DNA of 64,000 nt from Pseudomonas abyssi. Lineage in GTDB: Bacteria > Pseudomonadota > Gammaproteobacteria > Pseudomonadales > Pseudomonadaceae. The stretch covers positions 1-64,000 of the forward strand of contig NZ_NTMR01000020.1 of assembly GCF_002307495.1 (NCBI RefSeq), written 5' to 3'. A program made the position numbers and the translations under genes. This document shows, in pieces, positions 20,076 through 28,785 of this stretch. Within the stretch, counting starts at the first letter, position 1; every line of letters starts with the position of its first letter. A model generated the notes under the pieces. That model was not told the origin of the DNA and made no database searches. It saw only the letters and a list, made by a program, of their open reading frames with translations.

Positions 20076-20585
20076 ATGCCTGCGCACGACTCCTCATCTG
20101 ATCGCTACCTGAGCGACCTGTATACCGACAATCGGGGCTGGTTGCAGCGCTGGTTGCAGCGCAAATCAGGCTGTTCGGAGCGCGCGGCGGATTTGATGCA
20201 GGACACCTTTGTACGCTTTATCACCCGCCCCAACCCCGAGCCGCCGCGTGATGCCCAGGCAACCCTGATGGCGATCGCCAAGAACCTGCTGGTTGACCAC
20301 TGGCGCCGGGCTCGGCTTGAGCAAGCGTACCTGGATGCGTTGGCCAGTCGCCCCGAGGCGGTTGCACCCGGGCCGGAAGAACGCCATCTGATTATCGAGA
20401 CGTTGCTCCAGGTAGAGCGCTTGCTGGACGGCTTGCCCGCAGTAGCCAAGCAGGCCTTTCTGATGTCGCAGCTGGACGGCATGAAACAGGCCGAGATTGC
20501 CAGTGCCCTCAGCATCTCGATCAGCAGTGTTAAGCGCTATCTGACCCAGGCCCTGACCCAATGCTACTTTGCCGAGCTGTCCTGA
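20076..20585 (+). CDS. FecI-like ECF sigma factor
   Basis: The 169-residue protein has region 2 (DLMQDTFVRF, then AIAKNLLVDHWRRARLE) and region 4 (AFLMSQLDGMKQAEIASALSISISSVKRYLTQALTQC) of the iron-starvation ECF sigma family. Such factors are held by a membrane anti-sigma protein and released when the cognate TonB-dependent receptor binds its ligand. It is directly followed by a FecR-like gene and then a receptor with a signalling domain, a complete cell-surface signalling set. A Fur box upstream suggests iron repression. Confidence 0.92.
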   Translation: MPAHDSSSDRYLSDLYTDNRGWLQRWLQRKSGCSERAADLMQDTFVRFITRPNPEPPRDAQATLMAIAKNLLVDHWRRARLEQAYLDALASRPEAVAPGPEERHLIIETLLQVERLLDGLPAVAKQAFLMSQLDGMKQAEIASALSISISSVKRYLTQALTQCYFAELS

Positions 20586-20586
20586 C

Positions 20587-21561
20587 ATGCACACCGCCCG
20601 CCTCTCCCAAGACGTCATCAACCAGGCTGTCATGCACCTGCTGGCCTATCGCGAAGCTACAGACCCCGAGCGCTATCGCGCTACTGTGATCGCTCAGTGG
20701 TGCGGCAGTCACCCGGATAACCAGCGCGCCTGGCAGCGCATTGATGATATCAGCGCGCGCCTGCAGCCACTGCGCGGCCAGCCGGTTACTGCACTGGCGC
20801 AGAGTCTTGATGCACCGGGTTTGTCTCGCCGCGATCTGCTACGCGGCGGTGGTGCCCTGGTGCTGGTGGCTGCGGTTGGCAGCCTCGCTGTGCAGCAGCG
20901 GCCCTGGCAGCGCTGGCAGGCAGATGCCCGCACCGGCAGCGCCGAGACCGTCAGCCTGCGTCTGTATAACGGCACTGAGGTGTTGTTGAACGCGCGGACC
21001 ACAGTGCGTCAGGATGTATATCAGGGGCGTCTGCGGCTTTGGTTGCTGGAGGGTGAGATCTTGCTCACCAGCCACCGCTTTGCCGCCCGCGATGGCAACA
21101 TGATGCCGCTAGAGGTGATCACTCGTGAAGGCATCATTACACCCATCGGCACGCGATTTAGCGTGCAGCAACAGGCCGGGCAGACGCGTGTTGCGGTGCA
21201 TGAGGGCGAGGTCAAAGTTGGCGGCGCGCCCGTGGCTTTCCATTTGCTGGCCGGTGAGGCAGCGGTGCTTCAGGCGGATGGCTATCGGCTGGAGCCCGTT
21301 GTGGCTGGCGAGGATGCCTGGCGCCATGGCCTGATTGTGGCTAATCGCATGCCGCTGGGCCAATTTGTCGCTCGTCTCAACCATTATCACGCGGGCCTGA
21401 TCCAGTGTACTGCTGCTGTTGCCGCGCTGGAGGTATCCGGCACCTACCCGCTGGACCGCCTGGATGAAGTGCTCGCCGCGTTGCAGGCGACTCTCTCGCT
21501 GGACGTAAAGCGCATTGGGCGCGTCTGGATTCGACTTAGTCCGCGGACCGCCAGCGCCTGA
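20587..21561 (+). CDS. FecR-like anti-sigma factor
   Basis: The 324-residue protein begins 1 bp after the sigma gene. It has the N-terminal anti-sigma segment (MHLLAYREATDPERYRATVIAQWCGSHPDNQRAWQRI), a single membrane segment near 84-103, and the periplasmic FecR domain (LRLYNGTEVLLNARTTVRQD, GIITPIGTRFSVQQ, AVHEGEVKV) with a C-terminal part that contacts the receptor signalling domain. SRRDLLRGGG before the membrane helix resembles a twin-arginine motif, seen in several FecR proteins. It should both restrain and activate the adjacent sigma factor. Confidence 0.9.
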   Translation: MHTARLSQDVINQAVMHLLAYREATDPERYRATVIAQWCGSHPDNQRAWQRIDDISARLQPLRGQPVTALAQSLDAPGLSRRDLLRGGGALVLVAAVGSLAVQQRPWQRWQADARTGSAETVSLRLYNGTEVLLNARTTVRQDVYQGRLRLWLLEGEILLTSHRFAARDGNMMPLEVITREGIITPIGTRFSVQQQAGQTRVAVHEGEVKVGGAPVAFHLLAGEAAVLQADGYRLEPVVAGEDAWRHGLIVANRMPLGQFVARLNHYHAGLIQCTAAVAALEVSGTYPLDRLDEVLAALQATLSLDVKRIGRVWIRLSPRTASA

Positions 21562-21610
21562 TTTGTCTCCCCACTCCTGCAGCCCTCAAAATTGTTAATC
21601 TCTGCTGAGC

Positions 21611-21625
21611 TGATTTTAATTCTCA
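21611..21625 (+). promoter_or_regulatory. Putative Fur box before the TonB-dependent receptor
   Basis: TGATTTTAATTCTCA matches the 7-1-7 Fur consensus at 11 of 14 positions and lies 44-58 bp before the receptor start. A second site inside the cluster suggests the receptor has its own iron-regulated or sigma-dependent promoter. Confidence 0.5.
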
Positions 21626-21668
21626 TTCGTTAAGGAGAATGAAACTCATAAATCAGTCGAGGATCGAC

Positions 21669-24410
21669 ATGCCAGCACTGCCTCTCTACACCACTCAAAC
21701 GCCACCGGTGCGCAAACTGCTGTTGGCCACGGTCATTGGCGTGGCGATCGGCTCGCCGCAAGGGGTAACAGCCCAGGATGCGGGCACAGCATCAGTACAG
21801 GCCGCGCAGAGTGGCCGCTTTACCCTCAACGTGCCGGCCGGCGATATGGCCAGCGCGCTGAATGCGGTCGGAGAGCAGACCGGCGTGCTGCTCTCATTCA
21901 ACGCAGCGCAGGTTGCCAACTACCGTTCAAGCGGCCTGCAGGGTGAGTTCAGTGTGCAGCAAGCACTGACTGCGCTGCTTGTGGGTAGCCCGCTGCGCGT
22001 CATCACTCAGTCAGAGGGTGTATTCCTGATCCGCACCGCGGAAGAGACCGCCGCCAAGCCCGTTGCGCTGCCACAACTGCTGGTGCAAAGCGATTCACTC
22101 AACCCGGACGTGAAGGTGCTGCAGGGGGGCGAACTGCGTGATGGGCTGCGCTCGGACCTGGCAGAAAGTGTCAGCGTGCTGCCGTCGGTGCGGGTCGACA
22201 ACACTGCCAGCTCCAGCCTGCGCCAAGGTGACCTGAAACCGGCCGAATTTTCTATTCGCGGTGCTGCGGCCTATCAGAACAAGATCGAGCTGGACGGTGC
22301 GTCTATCGACAATCTGCTGGACCCTGCAACCAAGGAGAGCGCCTCCAATTACACACAGGTGGCTGGACACTCTCAGGGGCTGTTTATCGATACCGACTTT
22401 CTTCAGCGTATCGAAGTGGTTGACGTCAACGCCTCTGCCGCCGACGGCGGCTTCAGCGGCGGTATCGTGCGGGCGCAAACCCAGGCCTACAATGGTCGCG
22501 ACAGCCTGACCATTAGCCATCGTCGCACGCAGGATTCATGGACCGAGTTCCACATTGACCCGTCGCAGGAAGGTGAATTCAGCGATGGCGCTGCGCAAAT
22601 GCCCACAGGGGTGCCTGGCCAGTTCCAGCCCAACTTCAAGAAAAGCCAGACCAGTATCAGTGGTACCACTCGCATTGGTGATGTTGGCATCTTTGCCGGT
22701 ATCAGCGAAAAGCGCTCGCGAGTTCAACAGCTGCAGTATGTAGACATCGACCTGAATCACTTCTTTGAGACCGGGCGCATCTTCTGCCCAAGTGAGGAGC
22801 GTGAACTGGAGACGCACTCGCGCTACGGCGTGGTGCGCATGGATCTGCTTGAGCGGGACTACGACCTCAATGCCTCACTGGCTTACAGTGACTACAGCGA
22901 GGACAGCTTCCTGATCAACTACCGCGATTCAGACTTCGACAGTCAGCACAACGGCCTGAACCTGAGTGTTAATTTTGCTCAGGACTTGGGGCCACGCCGT
23001 ATGGAACTGAACATGCGAGCGGGTGTTACCGCCGACCAGCGAGACTACGAAGAAAACATTCTGAACCAGTACGGCAACACCTCCATTTACGACGCTGGTA
23101 TGGTCGGTGGCTACGGCGAGTTGCAGAATAACCAAAGAACCCTTGGGAGCACCCTGAAATTTACCCAGCCTCTCGGCCAGACCATCACCTGGCAGTACGG
23201 TGGAGAGTTCAATTGGATCGGTTACAAACAAGACCGAGGCAATGATTTTATCTTCAATCGTTATCAGCTCGACTTTACCCAGCCGCTACCCGCACCCATC
23301 AGCCCTGGCTCCTGGTCGCCAACCGATCAGTACCTGCACCGCAACGTGGTCTACCATGCGGGCGAACTCAGCTTCACCAACTTGAATGCAGCGCTGTTCA
23401 GTGAACTGACCGGCGAGTATGGCCAGTTTGGTTGGCGTGCAGGTTTACGCGCCGAGCGCGATGGTTGGTTGGGCAATACCAACTTCGCGCCACGTTTGCT
23501 GCTTGAGTATTTTCTCGATGAACAACGCGACTATCGCATCAGCGCTGGTGCCAACCGGTACTACGGTAAATCATTCCTCTCCTATCGACTGCGCGAGAAA
23601 GAACGCAGCATGATGACGATTCGTGAGCGCAGCAGCCCTACTGCTGATTTCGTAGTGGTAGAGCCGGACCAGCAATGGAGCTACACCGACCTTAACACCC
23701 CCTACGATGATGAATACAGTTTAGGCATCAGCGGGCCCTTGTGGGCTGGCAAGGCCGGACTGCAATTGGTCCATCGTCGAGGTCGTGAGCAGGTGCGAAG
23801 CAGCTACGATAGCTCAACTGGCATCTACAATTTCACCAACGACGGCGGCAGCGAAACCAATCAGATTGACCTGATCTGGCAATCCGAACCGCTGAACTGG
23901 CGCAATACGCGCTGGAGCCTGCTGACCACCGCTTCCTGGATGGACAAGAGTACCGACTCAACCTATATCGATGGAAGCGGTGGCTACCTTTCCAGCACTG
24001 ACCCGGACACCGAAGTAATCTTCGAAGGTAACCGCATCAATCGCAGCGAGTTGCCAGGCAGCGACCTTGCCACACCTATCACCGCCAACATCGACTTGAT
24101 TACCCAAGCCATAGGTGGTCGGCTCTATGTACGCAACAGCCTGACCTACACCGATGGTTATGAGTACCTGCGCGGCCTGGGACGTGATGCAACGAGCGGG
24201 CTGCAACAATATGAAATCGAAGATCAAGGCAGCACCCTGAGCTGGGATGTCAGCCTTGAGTACCAACTGCTCAAGGGCGACTCATCGCCTTATGTGCGGG
24301 TTGATGTCGCCAACCTGACCAACAGCAGTAACGTCATTCGCTCCGAGGCGGGGGTACAACTGTTTGCCGTTGGCCGTCAGTACTGGCTGGAGCTTGGGTA
24401 CCGGTTCTGA
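21669..24410 (+). CDS. TonB-dependent receptor with signalling (STN) domain
   Basis: The 913-residue outer-membrane transporter has a signal peptide (VRKLLLATVIGVAIG, cleavage near VTA-QD), an STN domain at about 50-125 that talks to the FecR-like protein, a plug (LRDGLRSDLAESVSVLPSVRV, FSIRGAAAYQNKIELDG) and a barrel ending in LELGYRF. The substrate is unknown. Plug and barrel did not match a siderophore receptor I can name. Two starts compete: ATG 21669 with GAGGA at good spacing, and ATG 21639, whose GGAG is only one base away; I prefer 21669. Its stop overlaps the next start as TGATG. Confidence 0.92.
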   Translation: MPALPLYTTQTPPVRKLLLATVIGVAIGSPQGVTAQDAGTASVQAAQSGRFTLNVPAGDMASALNAVGEQTGVLLSFNAAQVANYRSSGLQGEFSVQQALTALLVGSPLRVITQSEGVFLIRTAEETAAKPVALPQLLVQSDSLNPDVKVLQGGELRDGLRSDLAESVSVLPSVRVDNTASSSLRQGDLKPAEFSIRGAAAYQNKIELDGASIDNLLDPATKESASNYTQVAGHSQGLFIDTDFLQRIEVVDVNASAADGGFSGGIVRAQTQAYNGRDSLTISHRRTQDSWTEFHIDPSQEGEFSDGAAQMPTGVPGQFQPNFKKSQTSISGTTRIGDVGIFAGISEKRSRVQQLQYVDIDLNHFFETGRIFCPSEERELETHSRYGVVRMDLLERDYDLNASLAYSDYSEDSFLINYRDSDFDSQHNGLNLSVNFAQDLGPRRMELNMRAGVTADQRDYEENILNQYGNTSIYDAGMVGGYGELQNNQRTLGSTLKFTQPLGQTITWQYGGEFNWIGYKQDRGNDFIFNRYQLDFTQPLPAPISPGSWSPTDQYLHRNVVYHAGELSFTNLNAALFSELTGEYGQFGWRAGLRAERDGWLGNTNFAPRLLLEYFLDEQRDYRISAGANRYYGKSFLSYRLREKERSMMTIRERSSPTADFVVVEPDQQWSYTDLNTPYDDEYSLGISGPLWAGKAGLQLVHRRGREQVRSSYDSSTGIYNFTNDGGSETNQIDLIWQSEPLNWRNTRWSLLTTASWMDKSTDSTYIDGSGGYLSSTDPDTEVIFEGNRINRSELPGSDLATPITANIDLITQAIGGRLYVRNSLTYTDGYEYLRGLGRDATSGLQQYEIEDQGSTLSWDVSLEYQLLKGDSSPYVRVDVANLTNSSNVIRSEAGVQLFAVGRQYWLELGYRF

Positions 24411-25519
24411 TGCGTTGGTATCTTGTACTGCTGCTGTGGGTCGGTGAAGTCATCGCCGACCCCGCGCTGATCGAGCGCTATCGACAGGCGCGGGAGCACT
24501 GGCCACCAGCCACCCTGGATGACGGCGTGCAGGCGCAGCCACTGGCTGCCCTGCCAGCAGCCCCACCCTGCCCGGCCAGCAACCCCTGCAGCGAAGCCAG
24601 TCGCGTGCTGGGTAAGCAGCTGTTCTTTGAGCGGCGCTTGTCTGGCTCTGGCCAACTGGCATGCGCTAGCTGCCACGACCCGGATCTGGGCTGGGCCGAT
24701 GGCCGCCGGCAGGCTATCGGCCATAATCGTCAGGTGGGCAACATGAACAGCCCCACGGTAGTCAACAGCGGCTATCTGCAACGGTTGTTCTGGGACGGCC
24801 GCGCCGACAGCCTGGAGCAGCAGGCCATGGCCAGCTGGCTCAACCCGGTAGAAATGGCCGGCGACCCTGCTGTAGCCATCGCTACGCTAGAGCGCATTCC
24901 CGGCTACGCTGAGCTGTTCGCCCAAGCCTACGGTGATGCAACCATCAGCAGCGAACGTATCGTCAACGCCATCGCCAGCTTCAGCCGCTCGCTGACGTTG
25001 ACCAATACTCGCTTTGATCTGTTCATGCGCGGCGACACAGACGCGTTGGATGAGCGGGAAATTCGAGGTCTGCACCTGTTTCGCACCAAGGCGCGCTGCA
25101 TGAATTGTCATAACGGCTCCCTACTTAGCGATCAGTCATTTCACCACCTGGGCACCTCGTTTCACACTGTCGGGAACTTCAAGGGGCGCTACCAAGTTAC
25201 CGGTGACGTGTCAGAGGTTGGTGCCTTTCGCACCCCACCCCTGCGCGGTGTTGGCAAGACGGCCCCTTACCTTCACACGGGCATGGCGACCGATCTGGAC
25301 ATGCTGCTATCGCTGTACAACATGGGTTGGTGGCAGAACGCGGAAATTCCAGACAGCGGGGACAGCACGCCTCAAGCGCAGCTTTCACCGCACATTCGTC
25401 CACTGCAGCTTGAGGCCGACGATCTGGCGGATCTCAAGGCCTTTTTGCTGTCGCTGACAGGCAGCATGCCCCATATAGCCGTGCCCGCTGAGCTGCCTGA
25501 GGCGCTATCGGTCGAGTGA
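24410..25519 (+). CDS. MauG/CcpA-like di-haem cytochrome c peroxidase
   Basis: The 369-residue exported protein has two haem c sites, C85-x2-C88-H89 (CASCHD) and C230-x2-C233-H234 (CMNCHN), the di-haem peroxidase pattern (NMNSPTVVNSGYLQRLFWDGRADSLEQQA) and the second-half block FRTPPLRGVGKTAPYLHTG. A short signal peptide (MRWYLVLLLWVGEVIA) directs it to the periplasm, with a Cys pair near 54 and 60. Family members reduce peroxide or, as MauG and MbnH do, oxidise residues of a partner protein. Its start overlaps the receptor stop, so it belongs to the same sigma-regulated operon, an uncommon partner for a receptor. Confidence 0.9.
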   Translation: MRWYLVLLLWVGEVIADPALIERYRQAREHWPPATLDDGVQAQPLAALPAAPPCPASNPCSEASRVLGKQLFFERRLSGSGQLACASCHDPDLGWADGRRQAIGHNRQVGNMNSPTVVNSGYLQRLFWDGRADSLEQQAMASWLNPVEMAGDPAVAIATLERIPGYAELFAQAYGDATISSERIVNAIASFSRSLTLTNTRFDLFMRGDTDALDEREIRGLHLFRTKARCMNCHNGSLLSDQSFHHLGTSFHTVGNFKGRYQVTGDVSEVGAFRTPPLRGVGKTAPYLHTGMATDLDMLLSLYNMGWWQNAEIPDSGDSTPQAQLSPHIRPLQLEADDLADLKAFLLSLTGSMPHIAVPAELPEALSVE

Positions 25520-25612
25520 CGCTTTGGTGGGCCCACGCAAGAAATATTTAAGCGCGAATAAAACCGGTCGATACCTTGATTTAGGTCAATACATACATCG
25601 GGGCTGCACCAT

Positions 25613-27532
25613 ATGTCTCTGCAGAAGAAGTTTGTCGCCACCCTAGCGGCACTGCTGATCGGCTTCATCGTCATTGGCGTGGTAATCAGCTCAATTAACC
25701 AGAGCCGCCTTATTCACCGGCAAGCAAACACCGAATCAACGTCTCTGCGTAACGAGGTCACACGCCTGTTGAAGGTGACCGACGCGATCATGGGCGAGCG
25801 AGTGAAAAGCAGCATGGCGCTGCTGATGGAGCGCGGCATGGCACTGGGCGAGCCGCGTCTGGGACCGACCGTTGCCGTAGGCAACGAGCGCGCCCCCCAG
25901 TTGTTGCTTGGCGGCACGGCGCAAGCCAACGATTTTTCCTTGGTAGACGACCTGACCAAGGTCATGGGCGGTACAGCGACGCTGTTCTCCCGTCAGGGAG
26001 ACGATTATGTGCGGATATCGACCAATGTCATGCGCGATGGACAACGTGCCATCGGCACCAGGCTGGACCCGGCCGGTAACGCGATAAAAGCAATTCAGGC
26101 AGGGCGAGCGTTCTACGGTCAGGTCGATATCCTCGGACAGCCCTATCTGACTGGTTATGAGCCCATCAAGGACAGCAGCGGGCAAACCAGGGGAATTTGG
26201 TATGTCGGCTATTCGGCCAACCTTGAGGTGCTGGCAGAAGCCATATCCGGCGCGCGCATTCTGGATCAGGGCTTTGTTGCTCTGCGCGATCCGACTGGCA
26301 AGGTTCGCATGCACTCCGCACACCTGACCGACGAACAGGTGCTGGCGGCGCTGGATAACAACAGTGACTGGCACGTCGAGACGGCCAGTTTCTCGCCCTG
26401 GGGCTATGACATCCTACTCGGCTACTCGAAGGATGAAGTCAATGGCCTGATCTTCAGCAACTCGCTGTCGGTCGCTGCGCTGATCACACTGGCCGGCATC
26501 ATCCTGGCAATCGGCATCAGCTTGTTGATGAAAACCATCGTTGGGCGCCCACTGCAGGCCACGCTGCGGGCGGTCGAAGACATTGCCGACGGCAAGGGGG
26601 ACTTAACGGTCCGCTTCAATGCGACAGGCCGTGACGAGTTCGCTATTCTGGCCGGCGCCTTTGATCGGCTGCTGGATCGCATTCAGCACACCATTCGCGA
26701 GGCGCTGGAGTCGTCCGACACCATTCTCCGACAGGCGGATCAGTTGGCGCGTATCGCCGAGCAGTCGGCCAGTTCCGTCAGTGTTCAGAATCGGGAAACC
26801 GAAATGGTGGTCACGGCCATGCACGAGATGAGCCTGACCGCCCAGAGCGTGGCGCAAAGCGCTGCTGCAGGCGAATCCGCTGCGAGCCAGGCTAGCCGTG
26901 AGGCCGAAGACGGCAGAGGTACCATGAACAACACAGTCGGCAGCATTCAGCAACAGGCCGACGAGATTGCTGCCTCCATGGAGGTGATGCAGGAGCTGGC
27001 ATCGGCCAGCAGCGACATAGGCTTGGTGCTGGAGGTGATTGTCGGCATTGCCGAGCAGACCAACCTGCTGGCGCTCAACGCCGCGATTGAAGCGGCACGT
27101 GCCGGAGAGCAAGGTCGCGGGTTCGCTGTGGTTGCCGACGAGGTACGTTCGTTGGCCCAGCGCACCCAGGATTCGACCCAGCAGATTCGCAGCATGATCG
27201 AGCGCGTACAAAGCGGCGTGGACCGCTCCTCCGGCATGCTGGAAAACAATCGCGCGTTGGCTGCACGCAACGCAGAGGTGGCCGAAGCGACTGGGCGCGC
27301 TTTCAGTGATGTGATGAACGCCGTTACCCAGATCAGTCAGGTCAATACCGAAATCGCCAGCGCCGCCGAGCAGCAGAGCCAGGTGTCCGAGGAGATAAAC
27401 CGCAATGTGGTGCGTATCAGCGACGAGGCGCGCAAGAACAGCGAGCAGGTCGAGCAAACCCGTGTTGCCAGCCAGGACCTGACTCAACTCGCCGAAAAGC
27501 TACGCACCCTGCTGGCCTACTACAAGGTTTGA
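25613..27532 (+). CDS. Methyl-accepting chemotaxis protein with periplasmic Cache domain
   Basis: The 639-residue chemoreceptor has a first membrane helix (about 8-28), a periplasmic Cache-type sensor (about 30-275; [39 protein letters not shown]), a second helix (about 282-306), a HAMP domain ([20 protein letters not shown]) and a cytoplasmic signalling hairpin whose tip reads [20 protein letters not shown]. The ligand is unknown, but Cache_3-Cache_2 sensors usually bind small organic acids. No C-terminal CheR-binding pentapeptide is present (it ends AYYKV). The gene is monocistronic. Confidence 0.93.
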   Translation: MSLQKKFVATLAALLIGFIVIGVVISSINQSRLIHRQANTESTSLRNEVTRLLKVTDAIMGERVKSSMALLMERGMALGEPRLGPTVAVGNERAPQLLLGGTAQANDFSLVDDLTKVMGGTATLFSRQGDDYVRISTNVMRDGQRAIGTRLDPAGNAIKAIQAGRAFYGQVDILGQPYLTGYEPIKDSSGQTRGIWYVGYSANLEVLAEAISGARILDQGFVALRDPTGKVRMHSAHLTDEQVLAALDNNSDWHVETASFSPWGYDILLGYSKDEVNGLIFSNSLSVAALITLAGIILAIGISLLMKTIVGRPLQATLRAVEDIADGKGDLTVRFNATGRDEFAILAGAFDRLLDRIQHTIREALESSDTILRQADQLARIAEQSASSVSVQNRETEMVVTAMHEMSLTAQSVAQSAAAGESAASQASREAEDGRGTMNNTVGSIQQQADEIAASMEVMQELASASSDIGLVLEVIVGIAEQTNLLALNAAIEAARAGEQGRGFAVVADEVRSLAQRTQDSTQQIRSMIERVQSGVDRSSGMLENNRALAARNAEVAEATGRAFSDVMNAVTQISQVNTEIASAAEQQSQVSEEINRNVVRISDEARKNSEQVEQTRVASQDLTQLAEKLRTLLAYYKV

Positions 27533-27678
27533 GCTAATCGGTACGCCCTGCCCGGTCGGCGTGGGCCTGGTGAGGCGGTGGTCCGCGCAGTTGAAGGTGT
27601 GGCTAGTCGCAATCAGTGCTTCCAAACCAGCGGGCTTTTCTGCTCCAATCAGGCTTTTCCATGGCAGGAGCCGAGCCC

Positions 27679-28764
27679 ATGCAGGCCAAACTCGAACAAC
27701 GTTCTTTTCTGTTGTTACTGATCGTCGTCACCTTGCTGTTTCTCTATTTGCTCAAACCCTTCTTCGGTGCGGTGTTCTGGGCCTGCGTGATCGGTCTGCT
27801 GTTTCATCCCCTGCACCAGCGTCTGGTCAAGCGCTGGCATGGCCATGAGAACATCGCGGCGCTGGCCACCCTTACGGTCTGCATGGCGCTGTGTATCCTG
27901 CCGGCGGTGTTTGTGATCACCTCGTTCGTCCAAGAGGGCCATGCGCTCTATGAGCGGGTGCAAAGCGGCCAGTTTGACCCGGCCGCGATCATGGACAAGC
28001 TGCGCCATAGCTTCCCGGTGGTCGAGAACGTGTTCAGCCGCCTGAACATTGACCTGGAGCGCATCAAGACGCTGGCAACCGATGCAGCCGTCACCTCCAG
28101 CCGCTTCCTCGCCCAGAATGCAGTGCAGCTGGGTCAGGGTACCTTGAGCTTTTTTGCCAGCCTGGCGCTGATGATCTATCTGGCCTTCTTCCTGCTGCGT
28201 GACGGTCCTCAACTGGTACAGCTGCTGGTGCGTGCTCTGCCGCTGGGTGATGAGCGCGAGTACCAGCTGTTTGGCAAGTTTGCCGAAGTGACCCGCGCGA
28301 CGGTCAAGGGCAACCTGGTTGTGGCGGCGGTGCAAGGTGGTCTGGGTGGCCTGATTTTCTGGGCGTTGGGCATTCCCGGTGCCCTGCTGTGGGGCGTTGT
28401 CATGATGCTGTTGTCGCTGATTCCGGTGGTCGGTGCCAGCCTGATCTGGGGGCCTGTGGCTATTTATCTGCTGGCCATCGGACACTGGACCCAGGGCATC
28501 ATCCTGATTGCCTTTGGTGCCTTGGTTATCGGCCTGGTGGATAACATCCTGCGCCCGCTGCTGGTTGGTCGTGATACCAAGCTGCCGGATTATCTGGTTC
28601 TGCTCTCCACCCTTGGCGGCTTCGCATTGTTCGGTATCAACGGCTTTGTTATCGGGCCGCTGATTGCAGCGCTGTTCATCGCGTTCTGGCAGATCTTTGC
28701 CGAGGAATTCAATCCGACCCCGCAGCCGGTAGACGCGCAAACACCCGCGGAGCAAGGCGAGTAG
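27679..28764 (+). CDS. AI-2E family transporter
   Basis: The 361-residue inner-membrane protein has about eight helices and the AI-2E family layout, with a cytoplasmic/periplasmic loop of about 80 residues after helix 3 and the conserved block VVMMLLSLIPVVGASLIWGPVAIYL. Despite the family name (E. coli TqsA), members include sodium/proton antiporters and permeases of unknown substrate. AGGAG lies 9 bp before the ATG at 27679; upstream ATGs lack one. The next gene converges from the other strand 21 bp away. Confidence 0.88.
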   Translation: MQAKLEQRSFLLLLIVVTLLFLYLLKPFFGAVFWACVIGLLFHPLHQRLVKRWHGHENIAALATLTVCMALCILPAVFVITSFVQEGHALYERVQSGQFDPAAIMDKLRHSFPVVENVFSRLNIDLERIKTLATDAAVTSSRFLAQNAVQLGQGTLSFFASLALMIYLAFFLLRDGPQLVQLLVRALPLGDEREYQLFGKFAEVTRATVKGNLVVAAVQGGLGGLIFWALGIPGALLWGVVMMLLSLIPVVGASLIWGPVAIYLLAIGHWTQGIILIAFGALVIGLVDNILRPLLVGRDTKLPDYLVLLSTLGGFALFGINGFVIGPLIAALFIAFWQIFAEEFNPTPQPVDAQTPAEQGE

Positions 28765-28785
28765 CCTGCTCCGGTGCTCGGGCAG

